From the NCBI RefSeq assembly GCF_000272475.1, contig NZ_AKFJ01000015.1:62001-126000 (forward strand): a stretch of 64,000 bases of DNA, read 5' to 3'. Under the pieces are notes generated by a model, which was not told the DNA's origin, searched no databases, and saw nothing but the letters and a program-made list of their open reading frames with translations. The position numbers and the translations under genes were made by a program. Positions 40,032 to 48,097 of this stretch are shown here, piece by piece; positions within the stretch are counted from its first letter, which is position 1; each line of letters begins with the position of its first letter. Origin of the DNA: Novosphingobium sp. Rr 2-17 (GTDB lineage Bacteria > Pseudomonadota > Alphaproteobacteria > Sphingomonadales > Sphingomonadaceae).

Positions 40032-42041
40032 ATGGCAAACAGTTATGTGCTCGGCGCATCCGCCGTCGCAGTTGTATTCGTGTTTTGTCTTTTCACCCTT
40101 TCCCGCTGCGTCCGATATGTCGGCAACAACCGTGTCGCCATCGTCGAGAAATTGTGGAGCCGCAATGGCTCGATCACCGGCGGCTTGATCGCGATGAATG
40201 GCGAGGCTGGGTATCAGCCCGTTCTTCTGCGCGGCGGCTATCACTTCTTCATGCCGTTTCAGTACCGCATTCACGCACAGCCGCTGGTGACTATCCCACA
40301 AGGCCAGATCGGCTACATCTTTGCGCGTGACGGCGCGCCGCTCGGGCCAACCCAGACGCTCGCCAGCAACCTGCGCACCGCGGATTTCCTCGACGTGCGC
40401 CGCTTCCTTGAGGACGGTGGTCAGAAAGGGCCCCAGCGCACGATCCTGCGCGAGGGTACTTATGCCATCAACCTCTCGCAATTCGTCATTATCACGCGCG
40501 ACCACATCTATGGTTTGATGCTCGAGGCGAACGACCATGACCTCTTCACCAACATGCAGAATGTGATCGCCGAGCGTTCGGGGTTCGACACCGTGGTGAT
40601 CCGCGACTCGAGCGACCAGATCGGCGTGGTGACGGTGCATGACGGCCCGGCGCTCACCGCCGACCAGATCATCGCGCCTGAAGTCGGCACCGACCAGGCC
40701 GATGCCGCGACCTTCCACAACAGCTTCCAGGATCCCGAGAAGTTTATCGCCGCCGGTGGCCGGCGTGGGCGCCAGTTGCAAGTGCTGGTCGAGGGCAGCT
40801 ATTTCATCAATCGCTTGTTCGCGACGGTCGAGATGGTGCCAAAGACGGTGATCGAGGTTGGCCATGTCGGCGTCGTGATCAGCTATACCGGCGATAACGG
40901 CGCCGACACCTCGGGCGACGATTACCGCCACGGCGAGTTGGTCGACCGCGGCACGCGCGGCGTGTGGAGCGAGCCGCTCTTGCCGGGCAAATATGCGTTC
41001 AACACCTATGCCGGCAAAATCATCATCGTGCCGACCACCAACTTTATCCTAAAGTGGGATCAGGACACGACCGGCCAGCACAAGTTTGACGAGAACCTGT
41101 CGCAGGTCTCGCTGATCACGCGCGACGCGTTTGAGCCGACGCTGCCGCTCTCGGTCGTGGTGCACATTGACTATCGCAAGGCGCCGCTGGTGATCCAGCG
41201 CTTCGGCGACATAAAGAAGCTGGTCGAGCAAACGCTCGATCCGATGGTCTCGGCCTATTTCAAGAACGTCGCGCAGAAGAAGACGCTGATCGAACTGCTG
41301 CAGGAACGCTCCGACATTCAGGAGCAGGCCGGCGGGGAAATGCGCGCCAAGTTCACCGCCTATAATCTCGAGCTGCAGGAGGTGCTGATCGGCACGCCGC
41401 GTGCGGCGGTCGGCAACGACCAGATCGAGAAGGTGCTCCAGCAGTTGCGTGAGCGGCAGGTTGCCGAGGAGCAGGTGACGACTTACCAGAAGCAGCGCAT
41501 CGCATCGGAGGGCGAGAAGGAGCTGCGCGCGGCGCAGGCACGCGCACACCAGCAGACCGCGATCACCGAGTCCGAACTGTCGATCACCGTGCAGGAGAAC
41601 CAGGGCAAGGCGGCGGCGAAGCGCGCGACCCAAGACGCCGAGCAGACGCGGACGCTCGCAAGGGCAGAGTCGGATCGCATCAAGATCATCGGTGAGGGTG
41701 AGGCGGCCAAGGTGGTCGCGCTCGCCGGTGCGGAGGCCGATCGCATCACCAAGACCGGACTTGCGACGGCCGAGACGATCGAGAAGCAGGCGGCAGCCTC
41801 GGGCGGCGCGCAATATCAGCTCGCGCGCCAGATCGTCGAACGGCTGGCCGAGGCGCTCGAAGCCTCGGGCGTCGACATCGTGCCGCGCGTTCAGATCAAC
41901 ACCGGCGGATCGAGCGGCGAGGGTGGCGGAACGCTGCAAGCGCTGATCGGCATGCTGCTTTCGGAAAAGGGGGTGGCGCTGCTGTCGAGCCCGGCTGCGA
42001 ACGACAAGGGTGACGCGGAGGCGGCAGTCGCAGCGGAGTAA
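40032..42041 (+). CDS. SPFH/band 7 (flotillin-like) membrane protein
   Basis: 669 residues from ATG 40032. One N-terminal membrane helix (residues 5-27) is followed by a long SPFH region, interrupted by an unusual insert. Family blocks: GNNRVAIVEKLWSRNGSITGG, PGKYAFNTYAGKIIIVPTTN and LPLSVVVHIDYRKAPLVIQ (each in part). Residues 460-600 form an Ala/Glu/Gln/Arg-rich coiled coil (ERQVAEEQVTTYQKQRIASE), as in flotillins. Flotillins form large membrane cages or scaffolds; the function here is unknown. The C-terminus is flexible (NTGGSSGEGGG). Confidence 0.85.
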   Translation: MANSYVLGASAVAVVFVFCLFTLSRCVRYVGNNRVAIVEKLWSRNGSITGGLIAMNGEAGYQPVLLRGGYHFFMPFQYRIHAQPLVTIPQGQIGYIFARDGAPLGPTQTLASNLRTADFLDVRRFLEDGGQKGPQRTILREGTYAINLSQFVIITRDHIYGLMLEANDHDLFTNMQNVIAERSGFDTVVIRDSSDQIGVVTVHDGPALTADQIIAPEVGTDQADAATFHNSFQDPEKFIAAGGRRGRQLQVLVEGSYFINRLFATVEMVPKTVIEVGHVGVVISYTGDNGADTSGDDYRHGELVDRGTRGVWSEPLLPGKYAFNTYAGKIIIVPTTNFILKWDQDTTGQHKFDENLSQVSLITRDAFEPTLPLSVVVHIDYRKAPLVIQRFGDIKKLVEQTLDPMVSAYFKNVAQKKTLIELLQERSDIQEQAGGEMRAKFTAYNLELQEVLIGTPRAAVGNDQIEKVLQQLRERQVAEEQVTTYQKQRIASEGEKELRAAQARAHQQTAITESELSITVQENQGKAAAKRATQDAEQTRTLARAESDRIKIIGEGEAAKVVALAGAEADRITKTGLATAETIEKQAAASGGAQYQLARQIVERLAEALEASGVDIVPRVQINTGGSSGEGGGTLQALIGMLLSEKGVALLSSPAANDKGDAEAAVAAE

Positions 42042-42145
42042 AAGTGCAGCGACGGCTGACTTTCATTCGGTTGGCGAGCGGCTTGCGCATACGACACGTG
42101 CGCGAGCCGCCCAGCGCAAAGCGGGGTGGTGGGGGCGCCGCTGAG

Positions 42146-42327
42146 CGGTACTTCTACACCTGGCGCTATGCCGGGCTTCTCGATGCGATGAACGCGGTGC
42201 TGGTGTCATCGACAGCCAATCAGTGAAAACCACGGAAAGCGGCGTTCCTTGCGGCTATGATGCGGGCAAGACGATCACAGGCAGGAAGCGGCACATCCTG
42301 ACGGACATCTGCGGGTTTCTGATCTTT
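42146..42327 (+). pseudogene. IS5-family (IS427-like) transposase remnant
   Basis: Two frames carry pieces of a DDE transposase. The first reads [20 protein letters not shown]. Then, after a shift and a missing stretch, [20 protein letters not shown] and [16 protein letters not shown] follow. The DSQSVKT...GRKRHILTD signature is that of IS5-group transposases. Both ends of the gene and the terminal repeats are absent, so it cannot move. The remaining 42042-42393 spacer shows nothing else I can support. Confidence 0.8.
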
Positions 42328-42393
42328 ATCCCACCACAAGATATTGCTACGCTTGATTATCTTGCGGTTCAGGCACTCAGTTTTGGAACGGAT

Positions 42394-43035
42394 CTAGCTG
42401 TCGATCACAGGTTCCACGTTAAGGCGATTTGCCGCTCGGTTGAGAGCCGGGTTAGAAGGCGCCTGCGCGTTGAGCCAGTTTCGGAAATCGTCTATTTGCT
42501 CAGGAGAAATGCGGCCTAGTGCCCAGGCCTGCGTCACAGCATCGACCGCAGAAAGCTCGCCCTGACGCGCAGCGCGGAAATAAAAGGCGAGGGCCGCATC
42601 GGGCATCCGGGCTTGTTCGTCAAAATCCAGTGCCTGGGCTAGACGGATTTCGTCCAGAGGCTGGCCAGCGGCGGCAGCGGCGCGAAACCACATGATCTGG
42701 CGACCGAACAGGTCGATGCCTGCACCCCTGCCGGGTCTGCGACTGGCCAGTGCTCTGGCATACGCGTCTCCCAGCATCCGTGCTGCAGTGGCATTGCCCA
42801 ATCGCGCATTGTGAACCAAGCAGGCGCCTGCAGGAGTGCTTTCGGGGGAAACGCCGTCTGACAATTTCTGCGAGAGGTGCTCGTCCTTGGGGCATGTGGG
42901 TTGGGGTGAAAGGTGCGGGCTCGCTTCGGGAAGGGGACCGGCTGAACCATCCACCGCCGCCAAGGGAGCGGGGCCACTGGTAACGAGGAACAGGAGGAAT
43001 ACGGCCAAGACCGACAGGACATAAATGCGGTGCAT
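42394..43035 (-). CDS. Exported Sel1/TPR-like helical protein
   Basis: 213 residues with a signal peptide or anchor ([18 protein letters not shown]). After a Pro/Ser-rich stretch, residues 70-180 show Sel1-like helical repeats: [37 protein letters not shown] and [20 protein letters not shown]. Such repeats bind other proteins; no catalytic motif is seen. Its start is 3 bp after the stop of the GT22-like gene, so the two form an operon and may act together on the cell surface. Confidence 0.7.
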   Translation of the reverse strand: MHRIYVLSVLAVFLLFLVTSGPAPLAAVDGSAGPLPEASPHLSPQPTCPKDEHLSQKLSDGVSPESTPAGACLVHNARLGNATAARMLGDAYARALASRRPGRGAGIDLFGRQIMWFRAAAAAGQPLDEIRLAQALDFDEQARMPDAALAFYFRAARQGELSAVDAVTQAWALGRISPEQIDDFRNWLNAQAPSNPALNRAANRLNVEPVIDS

Positions 43036-43038
43036 CAG

Positions 43039-44574
43039 TTAATAGCCCAGTCGTGTCAGAGAGGCATTGTAGTCAAGCTCGGTTGGGGCTTTGGTGCAGG
43101 AACCGGCGCGCTTGAAAACGCAATAATATTGAGATTTGGGTGGCTTGTTTGGAGACTGGCATTCAGCCAGGTGAAATTCCTTAGGAAGATCGCCTTCCAC
43201 AGAGCGCGGGGCGAATATTGAGTTGAACTGACCGGCATTTTCGGCGGCAGTGAGACGGGCCTGCGGGCCATCGATGAGCAAGATCGGAACATTACGTCCC
43301 AGCAGCGCATAAGAGGCGATAGGATGGGCACGTGCGCGATAGACGGCGATGCCGCAAAGACCCGGATCGCGCCCCGCCACGGCCAAGGCGCTAGCTATTC
43401 CCCGACCATTCCCCCAGTTTTTAATGAAAGGTTTAGTTACTGAGGTCAGCACGGCGAACGCGAGCCAGATAGCGGCTAGTGCGCCCATCACCCGTGCAGG
43501 ACGGATTGGCCTCACCTTCCAGCGTGCTGCGGCGGCATTTACCAGATCAAGCGAACCGATCGCCGCCATGAAGATAAACAGCAGCTGAGCTAGCAGGATA
43601 AAACGATATTCTTTGTGCGGGATCAGCGAATGGGTGAAGAGCGTGACAAGCGCGACCACCAGCAGCATGGGATATCGTCTGGCCGAAACCACGATGGCCG
43701 GCACAAAAAGCAGCGCACCCACAGACCAGGTCAACCCGATCTGTTGACCATACCACCAAATGGGCTTCGTGCCGAAAAAGGCGCTGCGATTTTGGCTGAA
43801 GTTCATGTTGAAATTCGTCAACAACCACCCCAGCGGCGGCTGCGAGGCTATGAGATCCGCCGCTGCGCCCAGGCCAAGCCCGACCAGACCGCCCAACAGC
43901 ACCCATGGACTGCGGCGGACCGGCGACTTGTAAACTGAGGCGAGCGCCAGCAGGCCGATGGCTGGCAGATATTGGAACCTTATGATGAAGCCGAGAGCCA
44001 GGCATAGTCCGATCCAGGCCAGCCTCGCTCTTTCGCGACCGGCCCGCTGCGGGGCGTCCGTCCGAGGTGGATCGTAGATTGCCAGAATGGCGGCGAATAT
44101 GGCAATCGTTGCCAGATTCTCGCCCGAAGACCGTGCGGCAAAATAGAATATTTCCGGCCAGATTGCGCCGACCCAAGCGGCGATCAGCCCGTGGATTGGG
44201 CTGATCGCCTTGCCAAGGCGCCAAAACGTATAGGGTACCACCAGCGCCAGCATTGCCAGGATTAGGCGCAACAGGGCCAGCGTGCCCGCCCCTCCCAGAC
44301 CAAGCGCAAGCCCCATGCCCATGATTGGGCGAAACACCATAGGGACGAGCCAGCCGCGCAACCCGACATGGAACTCCCACGTCTGTATCCATCGGCCAGT
44401 GGCCCAGCCCCAGGCCGGTTCGACGTATTGCCAAATTTCGTCGGGTTGATGGTAGCCGGGTTGTAGTGCGACGCTGATACGGAATAAAAAAGTAACTATC
44501 AAAATACAAATTATCCAACGCTTTTGTAGAAGCTTTGGAAAATTTGTATTTTTTAGGGGCGGTGCATCATTCAT
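43039..44574 (-). CDS. GT22/ALG9-like glycosyltransferase, polytopic
   Basis: 511 residues with about ten membrane helices and a C-terminal soluble region. The first loop has GYHQPDEIWQYVEPAWGW and RGWLVPM, matching the (H)PDE motif of lipid-linked mannosyltransferases of family GT22 (ALG9, PIG-B). These use polyprenyl-phosphate sugars at the membrane. ATG 44574 is used, since the in-frame TTG at 44580 has no better context. Base composition is lower in GC than neighbours, including an A/T-rich 5' region, which suggests transfer. The acceptor is unknown. Confidence 0.75.
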   Translation of the reverse strand: MNDAPPLKNTNFPKLLQKRWIICILIVTFLFRISVALQPGYHQPDEIWQYVEPAWGWATGRWIQTWEFHVGLRGWLVPMVFRPIMGMGLALGLGGAGTLALLRLILAMLALVVPYTFWRLGKAISPIHGLIAAWVGAIWPEIFYFAARSSGENLATIAIFAAILAIYDPPRTDAPQRAGRERARLAWIGLCLALGFIIRFQYLPAIGLLALASVYKSPVRRSPWVLLGGLVGLGLGAAADLIASQPPLGWLLTNFNMNFSQNRSAFFGTKPIWWYGQQIGLTWSVGALLFVPAIVVSARRYPMLLVVALVTLFTHSLIPHKEYRFILLAQLLFIFMAAIGSLDLVNAAAARWKVRPIRPARVMGALAAIWLAFAVLTSVTKPFIKNWGNGRGIASALAVAGRDPGLCGIAVYRARAHPIASYALLGRNVPILLIDGPQARLTAAENAGQFNSIFAPRSVEGDLPKEFHLAECQSPNKPPKSQYYCVFKRAGSCTKAPTELDYNASLTRLGY

Positions 44575-44615
44575 ACGCAAGTGAATTCATAAATTTAACT
44601 TTATCCCGTAAATAA

Positions 44616-44643
44616 GCATGCCAATTTCAACAGATTGGCATGC
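44616..44643. repeat. Perfect 10-bp inverted repeat upstream of the GT22 gene
   Basis: GCATGCCAAT (44616-44625) and ATTGGCATGC (44634-44643) are exact complements around the 8-base loop ttcaacag, 42 bp upstream of the GT22-like start. It may be an operator, or the mark left by a mobile element, since the IS3 remnant begins next to it. Confidence 0.6.
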
Positions 44644-44689
44644 AAATCGTCGCGAGAGCGTGTTTAGATAGACCTGCCCCTCCTTATCA

Positions 44690-44912
44690 TCCCTCGCTCA
44701 TAATGAAAGTCCAAGGGTTGAGTACGACGGGTCCGCCCCTGCACAAGCGAGTCGGGCGTGATCGTATCGGCTCGATGCGCTGGTGCCGGCGGACGATTTC
44801 CCAAGGACGAATGGCGCCGGACATTGTCGTAATCGTAGCGCCGTATGGCTCAGCTTCCGGCGAGCTTCGGCACGCCGATAATCTGCTCTTCTGTGAACCT
44901 TGCTCGCTTCAT
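44690..44912 (-). pseudogene. IS3-family element remnant with internal deletion
   Basis: On the minus strand ATG 44912 opens MKRARFTEEQIIGV, the start of an IS3-group OrfA. After about 20 codons it stops, and the sequence jumps to YDNVRRHSSLGNRPPA and then, in another frame, LDFHYERG, the end of OrfB. Roughly 1 kb of transposase has been deleted. The 408-bp spacer from 44575 to 44982 otherwise holds only the inverted repeat at 44616. Confidence 0.8.
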
Positions 44913-44982
44913 TCGTCCGTCCTTCCATCAGGCCAGGCTCTAATCGGGCTTGGATGAAAATCCGGGAGTCACGTCAGTCGCC

Positions 44983-45570
44983 CTAGATCTCAAGGTCGAC
45001 TTCATAAACCGATCTGACCCAGTCAGGCAGATGCGGTAACGCGAACACTAAACGCCCGTTTGCGAAAGTCAGGCAATGGCTCGACGGCTGGTTCAGGCGG
45101 GAATTATCGAAAACCATGCCGCGATCCGCTTTAAGGATTGCAGCGCGGATAAACGGCGCACCGCGCACGTAACGAGCGCGGATCTTGTGTTCGGGGACTA
45201 TATGCCCGCCTTCCTCGACGCGCGTGCCGACGCGTGCGACCGAGAGGTCTGGCGTATCGACGCCGACATGCATCACGATGACCGTGAACCCTCGGTCGCG
45301 CGCCTGGTCGATGAGTTCAAGCTTGGAAGGGTGCGAGAAGACCGTCTCGGTCACAAAATCTCGACGCCGGGCAAGATAGTCGGTGCGGCGTGAAGACGCG
45401 ATCTCGGCCGCTTCGTAAGACGCGGCGGGGGAGGGGGCGCGCAGTTCGTCGCGCTGGATGATGTCGGCGTTGATGAATGGTCCTGCAAAGCTTGGCGCTA
45501 CGCGGGTCTCGTAGAGCGTGGACTTGCCGGCCCCGTTCGGTCCGGCAAGCACGATCATCGTGGGCTTCAT
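44983..45570 (-). CDS. Zeta-toxin-family P-loop kinase
   Basis: 195 residues starting MKPTMIVLAGPNGAGKSTLY with a Walker A motif. Family features are FINADIIQRDELR, the region around FVTETVFSHPSKLELI, and the Arg-rich part RVGTRVEEGGHIVPEHKIRARY (shown as RVGTRVEEGGHIVP). Zeta toxins phosphorylate UDP-N-acetylglucosamine and block wall synthesis, but this short subgroup may have other substrates. Its ATG overlaps the stop of the ParD-like gene (ATGA), giving a toxin-antitoxin arrangement with the antitoxin first. Confidence 0.85.
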   Translation of the reverse strand: MKPTMIVLAGPNGAGKSTLYETRVAPSFAGPFINADIIQRDELRAPSPAASYEAAEIASSRRTDYLARRRDFVTETVFSHPSKLELIDQARDRGFTVIVMHVGVDTPDLSVARVGTRVEEGGHIVPEHKIRARYVRGAPFIRAAILKADRGMVFDNSRLNQPSSHCLTFANGRLVFALPHLPDWVRSVYEVDLEI

Positions 45571-45923
45571 GCCTTGCGTGCGGCCTTCTCACGCAAGAGG
45601 TTACCGGCCTCGTCGAGACCGACACCCAGGCCGAGCTGCCGTCGCCGGGCAAAGAAGGCGTTCTCATCGGGACCGGGCTGTGCCAGCTTCTCAACAAAGC
45701 TGTCGAGCCAGACGTCCTTCTCCTCGTCTGTGAGCTCGGTTGTTTCGATGTCGCCAGCGAGGGCGGCGGTGATGCGTATGTGATCGAAATTGCCCGATTT
45801 TTCGATAGCGCGGCCGATGCGCATCCAATGGGCGATCTGGCCGGCAATCGAGCGGCTCTGCAACTCGGATTCCCGGCGCACGATCTTCATGATGTCGTCG
45901 CCAAGTTTGATGGACTGGGCCAT
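45567..45923 (-). CDS. ParD-like antitoxin
   Basis: 118 residues. The N-terminal part SIKLGDDIMKIVRRESELQS with RSIAGQIAHWMRIGRAIEKS is typical of the ParD-like antitoxin family, a ribbon-helix-helix-type DNA-binding and dimerisation segment. The C-terminal half (TELTDEEKDVWLDSFVEKL) should contact the toxin. It is upstream of, and overlaps, the zeta-like gene. An inverted repeat covers its ribosome-binding site. The pairing of a ParD-like antitoxin with a zeta-like toxin, rather than RelE/ParE, is established in some proteobacteria. Confidence 0.85.
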   Translation of the reverse strand: MAQSIKLGDDIMKIVRRESELQSRSIAGQIAHWMRIGRAIEKSGNFDHIRITAALAGDIETTELTDEEKDVWLDSFVEKLAQPGPDENAFFARRRQLGLGVGLDEAGNLLREKAARKA

Positions 45924-45939
45924 AGGTCACCTCTGACCT
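45924..45939. promoter_or_regulatory. AGGTCA-N4-TGACCT palindrome over the antitoxin RBS
   Basis: AGGTCA (45924-45929) and TGACCT (45934-45939) are exact complements 4 bases apart. The site lies immediately before the antitoxin start (minus strand) and includes its Shine-Dalgarno sequence AGAGGT. It is a good candidate operator for autoregulation, or an RNA hairpin over the start. The further 213 bp up to the next gene show three copies of cctttggcgc, unevenly spaced and of unknown meaning. Confidence 0.55.
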
Positions 45940-46152
45940 GTGAGGTAGCATTTTGCCACCTTCCTTTCAAGGGCGTCCTTTCGGTCCTCGCTCGGATGGC
46001 CAGACGGATACGCCGTATTTGATGTGGCTGGATCGTCCTTTGGCGCCTTTTTGCGCCTTTGGCGCGGCGGCGTGAACGCGAGTGCTCACCATTCACTCTG
46101 CGCGCGCTTCCTTTGGCGCAGTCAGCGTGGAGCGATGGCCGCTTTTCCCAGC

Positions 46153-47175
46153 TCACATCGCATAGTTCACGACATAGCCGAGATGATCGGACAGCGAGAA
46201 TCCGCCGCGGGCGGCGCCGAACGGTACGTCCAGGCTGCGGAACGTGAGCGTCGAGGCGGAGCCGGGGCGGTAGTACTGCTTGTCCTTGGCGCGCGACAGG
46301 ACGAGCGACAGGTCGCGGGTGCGGTTCTGCGTCAGCGTCGCGGCCTGCATGGTGGCCTCTCGAGATCCTGGCAGAAACCCGCCGGTGCCATTGGCCGTCG
46401 CGATGCGCTGGGCGTCATGGCCGACGTTGAAGTCGCCCGCGAAGATCAAGTCCGACCGGGGTGAAACATTGGTATCGAGGAAACGGCGCGCTTGAGCGAT
46501 TTGCAGGCGGTAGGCCGCGTCCGCACGGCTGACTGCGACTCCCGATGCCGCGCGCGAATTGAGGTGCGTATCGGCGATCGCGATCGGCTGGGAATGGCCG
46601 GGCACCTGGACCCAGGCGACCAGCACGCCCTTGGCGGCCAGGCAATCGTACCCGGCGCACATGTCTTGTGGGAAGGCCATCTTGCGAGAAGCGACGATCG
46701 GATAATCGGACATGATGACCAGGCCGCTGTCCACAAACTTGCCTTCGGTCTCGCCCTTCAGCCAGGACGACTGCGCCTTGTAGCGATCGTAGGCCGGAAC
46801 CGTGCTGGCATCGATCGGAACGGAACCGGCCTGCGCGCCGGTCGGGCCGTAAGCGACGTAGCGATAGCCCGCCCGTTCTGCGATCGCTTTGGCCTGCGGA
46901 ATGAAGGCTTCCTGCAGCGCGACGATATGCGGCTGCAACCCGCGTTGGCGTAAGTTGAGCAGATTGTCGCCGATTTGCGCCAGGGCTGCCGGCCTTCCGG
47001 TCACGACCGGGAAGGGCAGCCCTTCCACGTTGTAGGTCATCACCGACAAGTCCGTGCGATCGACCACGCCTGGGCTGGGCGCGGCGAGGGGAACAGCAGC
47101 GGGAAGGGGGCGAGCGACGATGCCGGCAGCGAGAGCGGCCATGGCGGCGAATACGACGACACGTGATTTGTACAC
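46153..47175 (-). CDS. Exported endonuclease/exonuclease/phosphatase-family protein
   Basis: 340 residues from GTG 47175, chosen for CGGAGT 8 bp upstream and a resulting signal peptide (VVFAAMAALAAGIVARPLPA). The EEP fold is shown by LSVMTYNVEGLPFP, VALQEAF (catalytic Glu), DTHLNSRA, FAGDFNVGH (Asp/Asn) and LSDHLGYVV (catalytic His). Such secreted proteins include sphingomyelinases, nucleases and phosphatases; the substrate cannot be told from sequence. The two Cys in MCAGYDCLAAKG could form a disulfide. Confidence 0.88.
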   Translation of the reverse strand: MYKSRVVVFAAMAALAAGIVARPLPAAVPLAAPSPGVVDRTDLSVMTYNVEGLPFPVVTGRPAALAQIGDNLLNLRQRGLQPHIVALQEAFIPQAKAIAERAGYRYVAYGPTGAQAGSVPIDASTVPAYDRYKAQSSWLKGETEGKFVDSGLVIMSDYPIVASRKMAFPQDMCAGYDCLAAKGVLVAWVQVPGHSQPIAIADTHLNSRAASGVAVSRADAAYRLQIAQARRFLDTNVSPRSDLIFAGDFNVGHDAQRIATANGTGGFLPGSREATMQAATLTQNRTRDLSLVLSRAKDKQYYRPGSASTLTFRSLDVPFGAARGGFSLSDHLGYVVNYAM

Positions 47176-47200
47176 GCGGGTTACTCCGTTTGTGACTGCC

Positions 47201-47277
47201 CCTAAGACGCCGCAGCTTTGTATTCTCCGCATCGTTATTTGCGAAGTGCGGGTTTCCCGCAAGGGCGGCGTCTTAGG
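47201..47277. repeat. 77-bp element with perfect 13-bp terminal inverted repeats
   Basis: CCTAAGACGCCGC (47201-47213) and GCGGCGTCTTAGG (47265-47277) are exact complements enclosing 51 bases; inside lies a smaller palindrome GCGGGTTTCCCGC. It may be a MITE-like element or a regulatory hairpin. It occupies the 334-bp spacer between the EEP gene and the sigma-factor gene. The rest, 47278-47509, shows no gene and no structure I can support beyond the ECF promoter region. Confidence 0.55.
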
Positions 47278-47509
47278 AGTGTCCCGGCGATCGTGCCGGC
47301 AACAGGGCTTTGAGATATGCGGTTATCCGGACTTATCGAGATTGCCCATCTACTGGCTTCAACGCTCCGTTCAGGTCGCGATCACATCGACCTGCGGCTC
47401 GCCACTCTCATGAGGTCTTGAGGCCGCCATGCTTGCCGCCGCTGGAAGATCCTTCAAACATCTGCTTTACGTCACGGATGAGCATATGGTTGCACACAGA
47501 GGACGGGCA

Positions 47510-48097
47510 ATGACGTCGCTTGGGCAGGAAGTGCCCGCAGACGGCGGCCTAAGGCAGCTTTGCCTGGCGATGCGTGGCGAATTGCGGCGCTTTCTGGTGG
47601 CGCGGCGCGTCAGCGAGGCCGATGCCGACGATTTGCTGCAGGATTTGTTCCTGCGCCTGGAAACCACCGTGACCGGGCCGGTTCGCGCGCCGCGTGCTTA
47701 TCTGTATCAGATGGCGAACAACATGGCGCACACCCGGCGCCGCACCGAAACCCGGCGCCAGGCGCGCGATGCGGTATGGACCGAACCTGCCGTTGGCGAT
47801 GACCAGATCGACAGCGCGCCCAGCCCCGAAACCGCCGTGGTCGCTCGCGATCTGCTGGCGCGCGTCGAGCGCGGCCTGGCTGAACTGCCCGAACGCACTG
47901 CCCATATCTTCCGCCAGTATCGTATCGAGCGGACATCCCAGAAGGGCATTGCCGCCGAGTTGGGGATCAGCGTCAGCGCCGTCGAAAAGCATTTGCAGCG
48001 GGCCTATCGCGTGGTGCTCGACTTGCGCGACCGGCTTGGTGATCCAACCAACGAAGTATCTGGCGAGAAGGGAGGGTTCGATGATGCATCCCGTTGA
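47510..48097 (+). CDS. ECF sigma factor, FecI-like
   Basis: 195 residues. ATG 47510 is preferred because agagga lies 7 bp before it; ATG 47486 and 47429 are in frame upstream. Region 2 is LRRFLVARRVSEADADDLLQ with DLFLRLE and PRAYLYQMANNMA; region 4 is LAELPERTAHIFRQYRIERT with a helix-turn-helix AAELGISVSAVEKHLQRAY. FecI-type factors direct transcription of a TonB receptor gene on a signal passed through FecR. It overlaps fecR by 17 bp. Confidence 0.92.
   Translation: MTSLGQEVPADGGLRQLCLAMRGELRRFLVARRVSEADADDLLQDLFLRLETTVTGPVRAPRAYLYQMANNMAHTRRRTETRRQARDAVWTEPAVGDDQIDSAPSPETAVVARDLLARVERGLAELPERTAHIFRQYRIERTSQKGIAAELGISVSAVEKHLQRAYRVVLDLRDRLGDPTNEVSGEKGGFDDASR

Noticed and set aside
46034..46125. 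Three copies of cctttggcgc upstream of the toxin-antitoxin genes, considered as a CRISPR or iteron array
   Set aside because: Only three short copies with uneven spacing and no conserved spacers; no Cas genes in the window.
47694..48080. Upstream extension of fecR through the sigma-factor gene
   Set aside because: The extra 129 residues are antisense-like composition in the wrong frame of the ECF gene; ATG 48081 has a strong ribosome-binding site.
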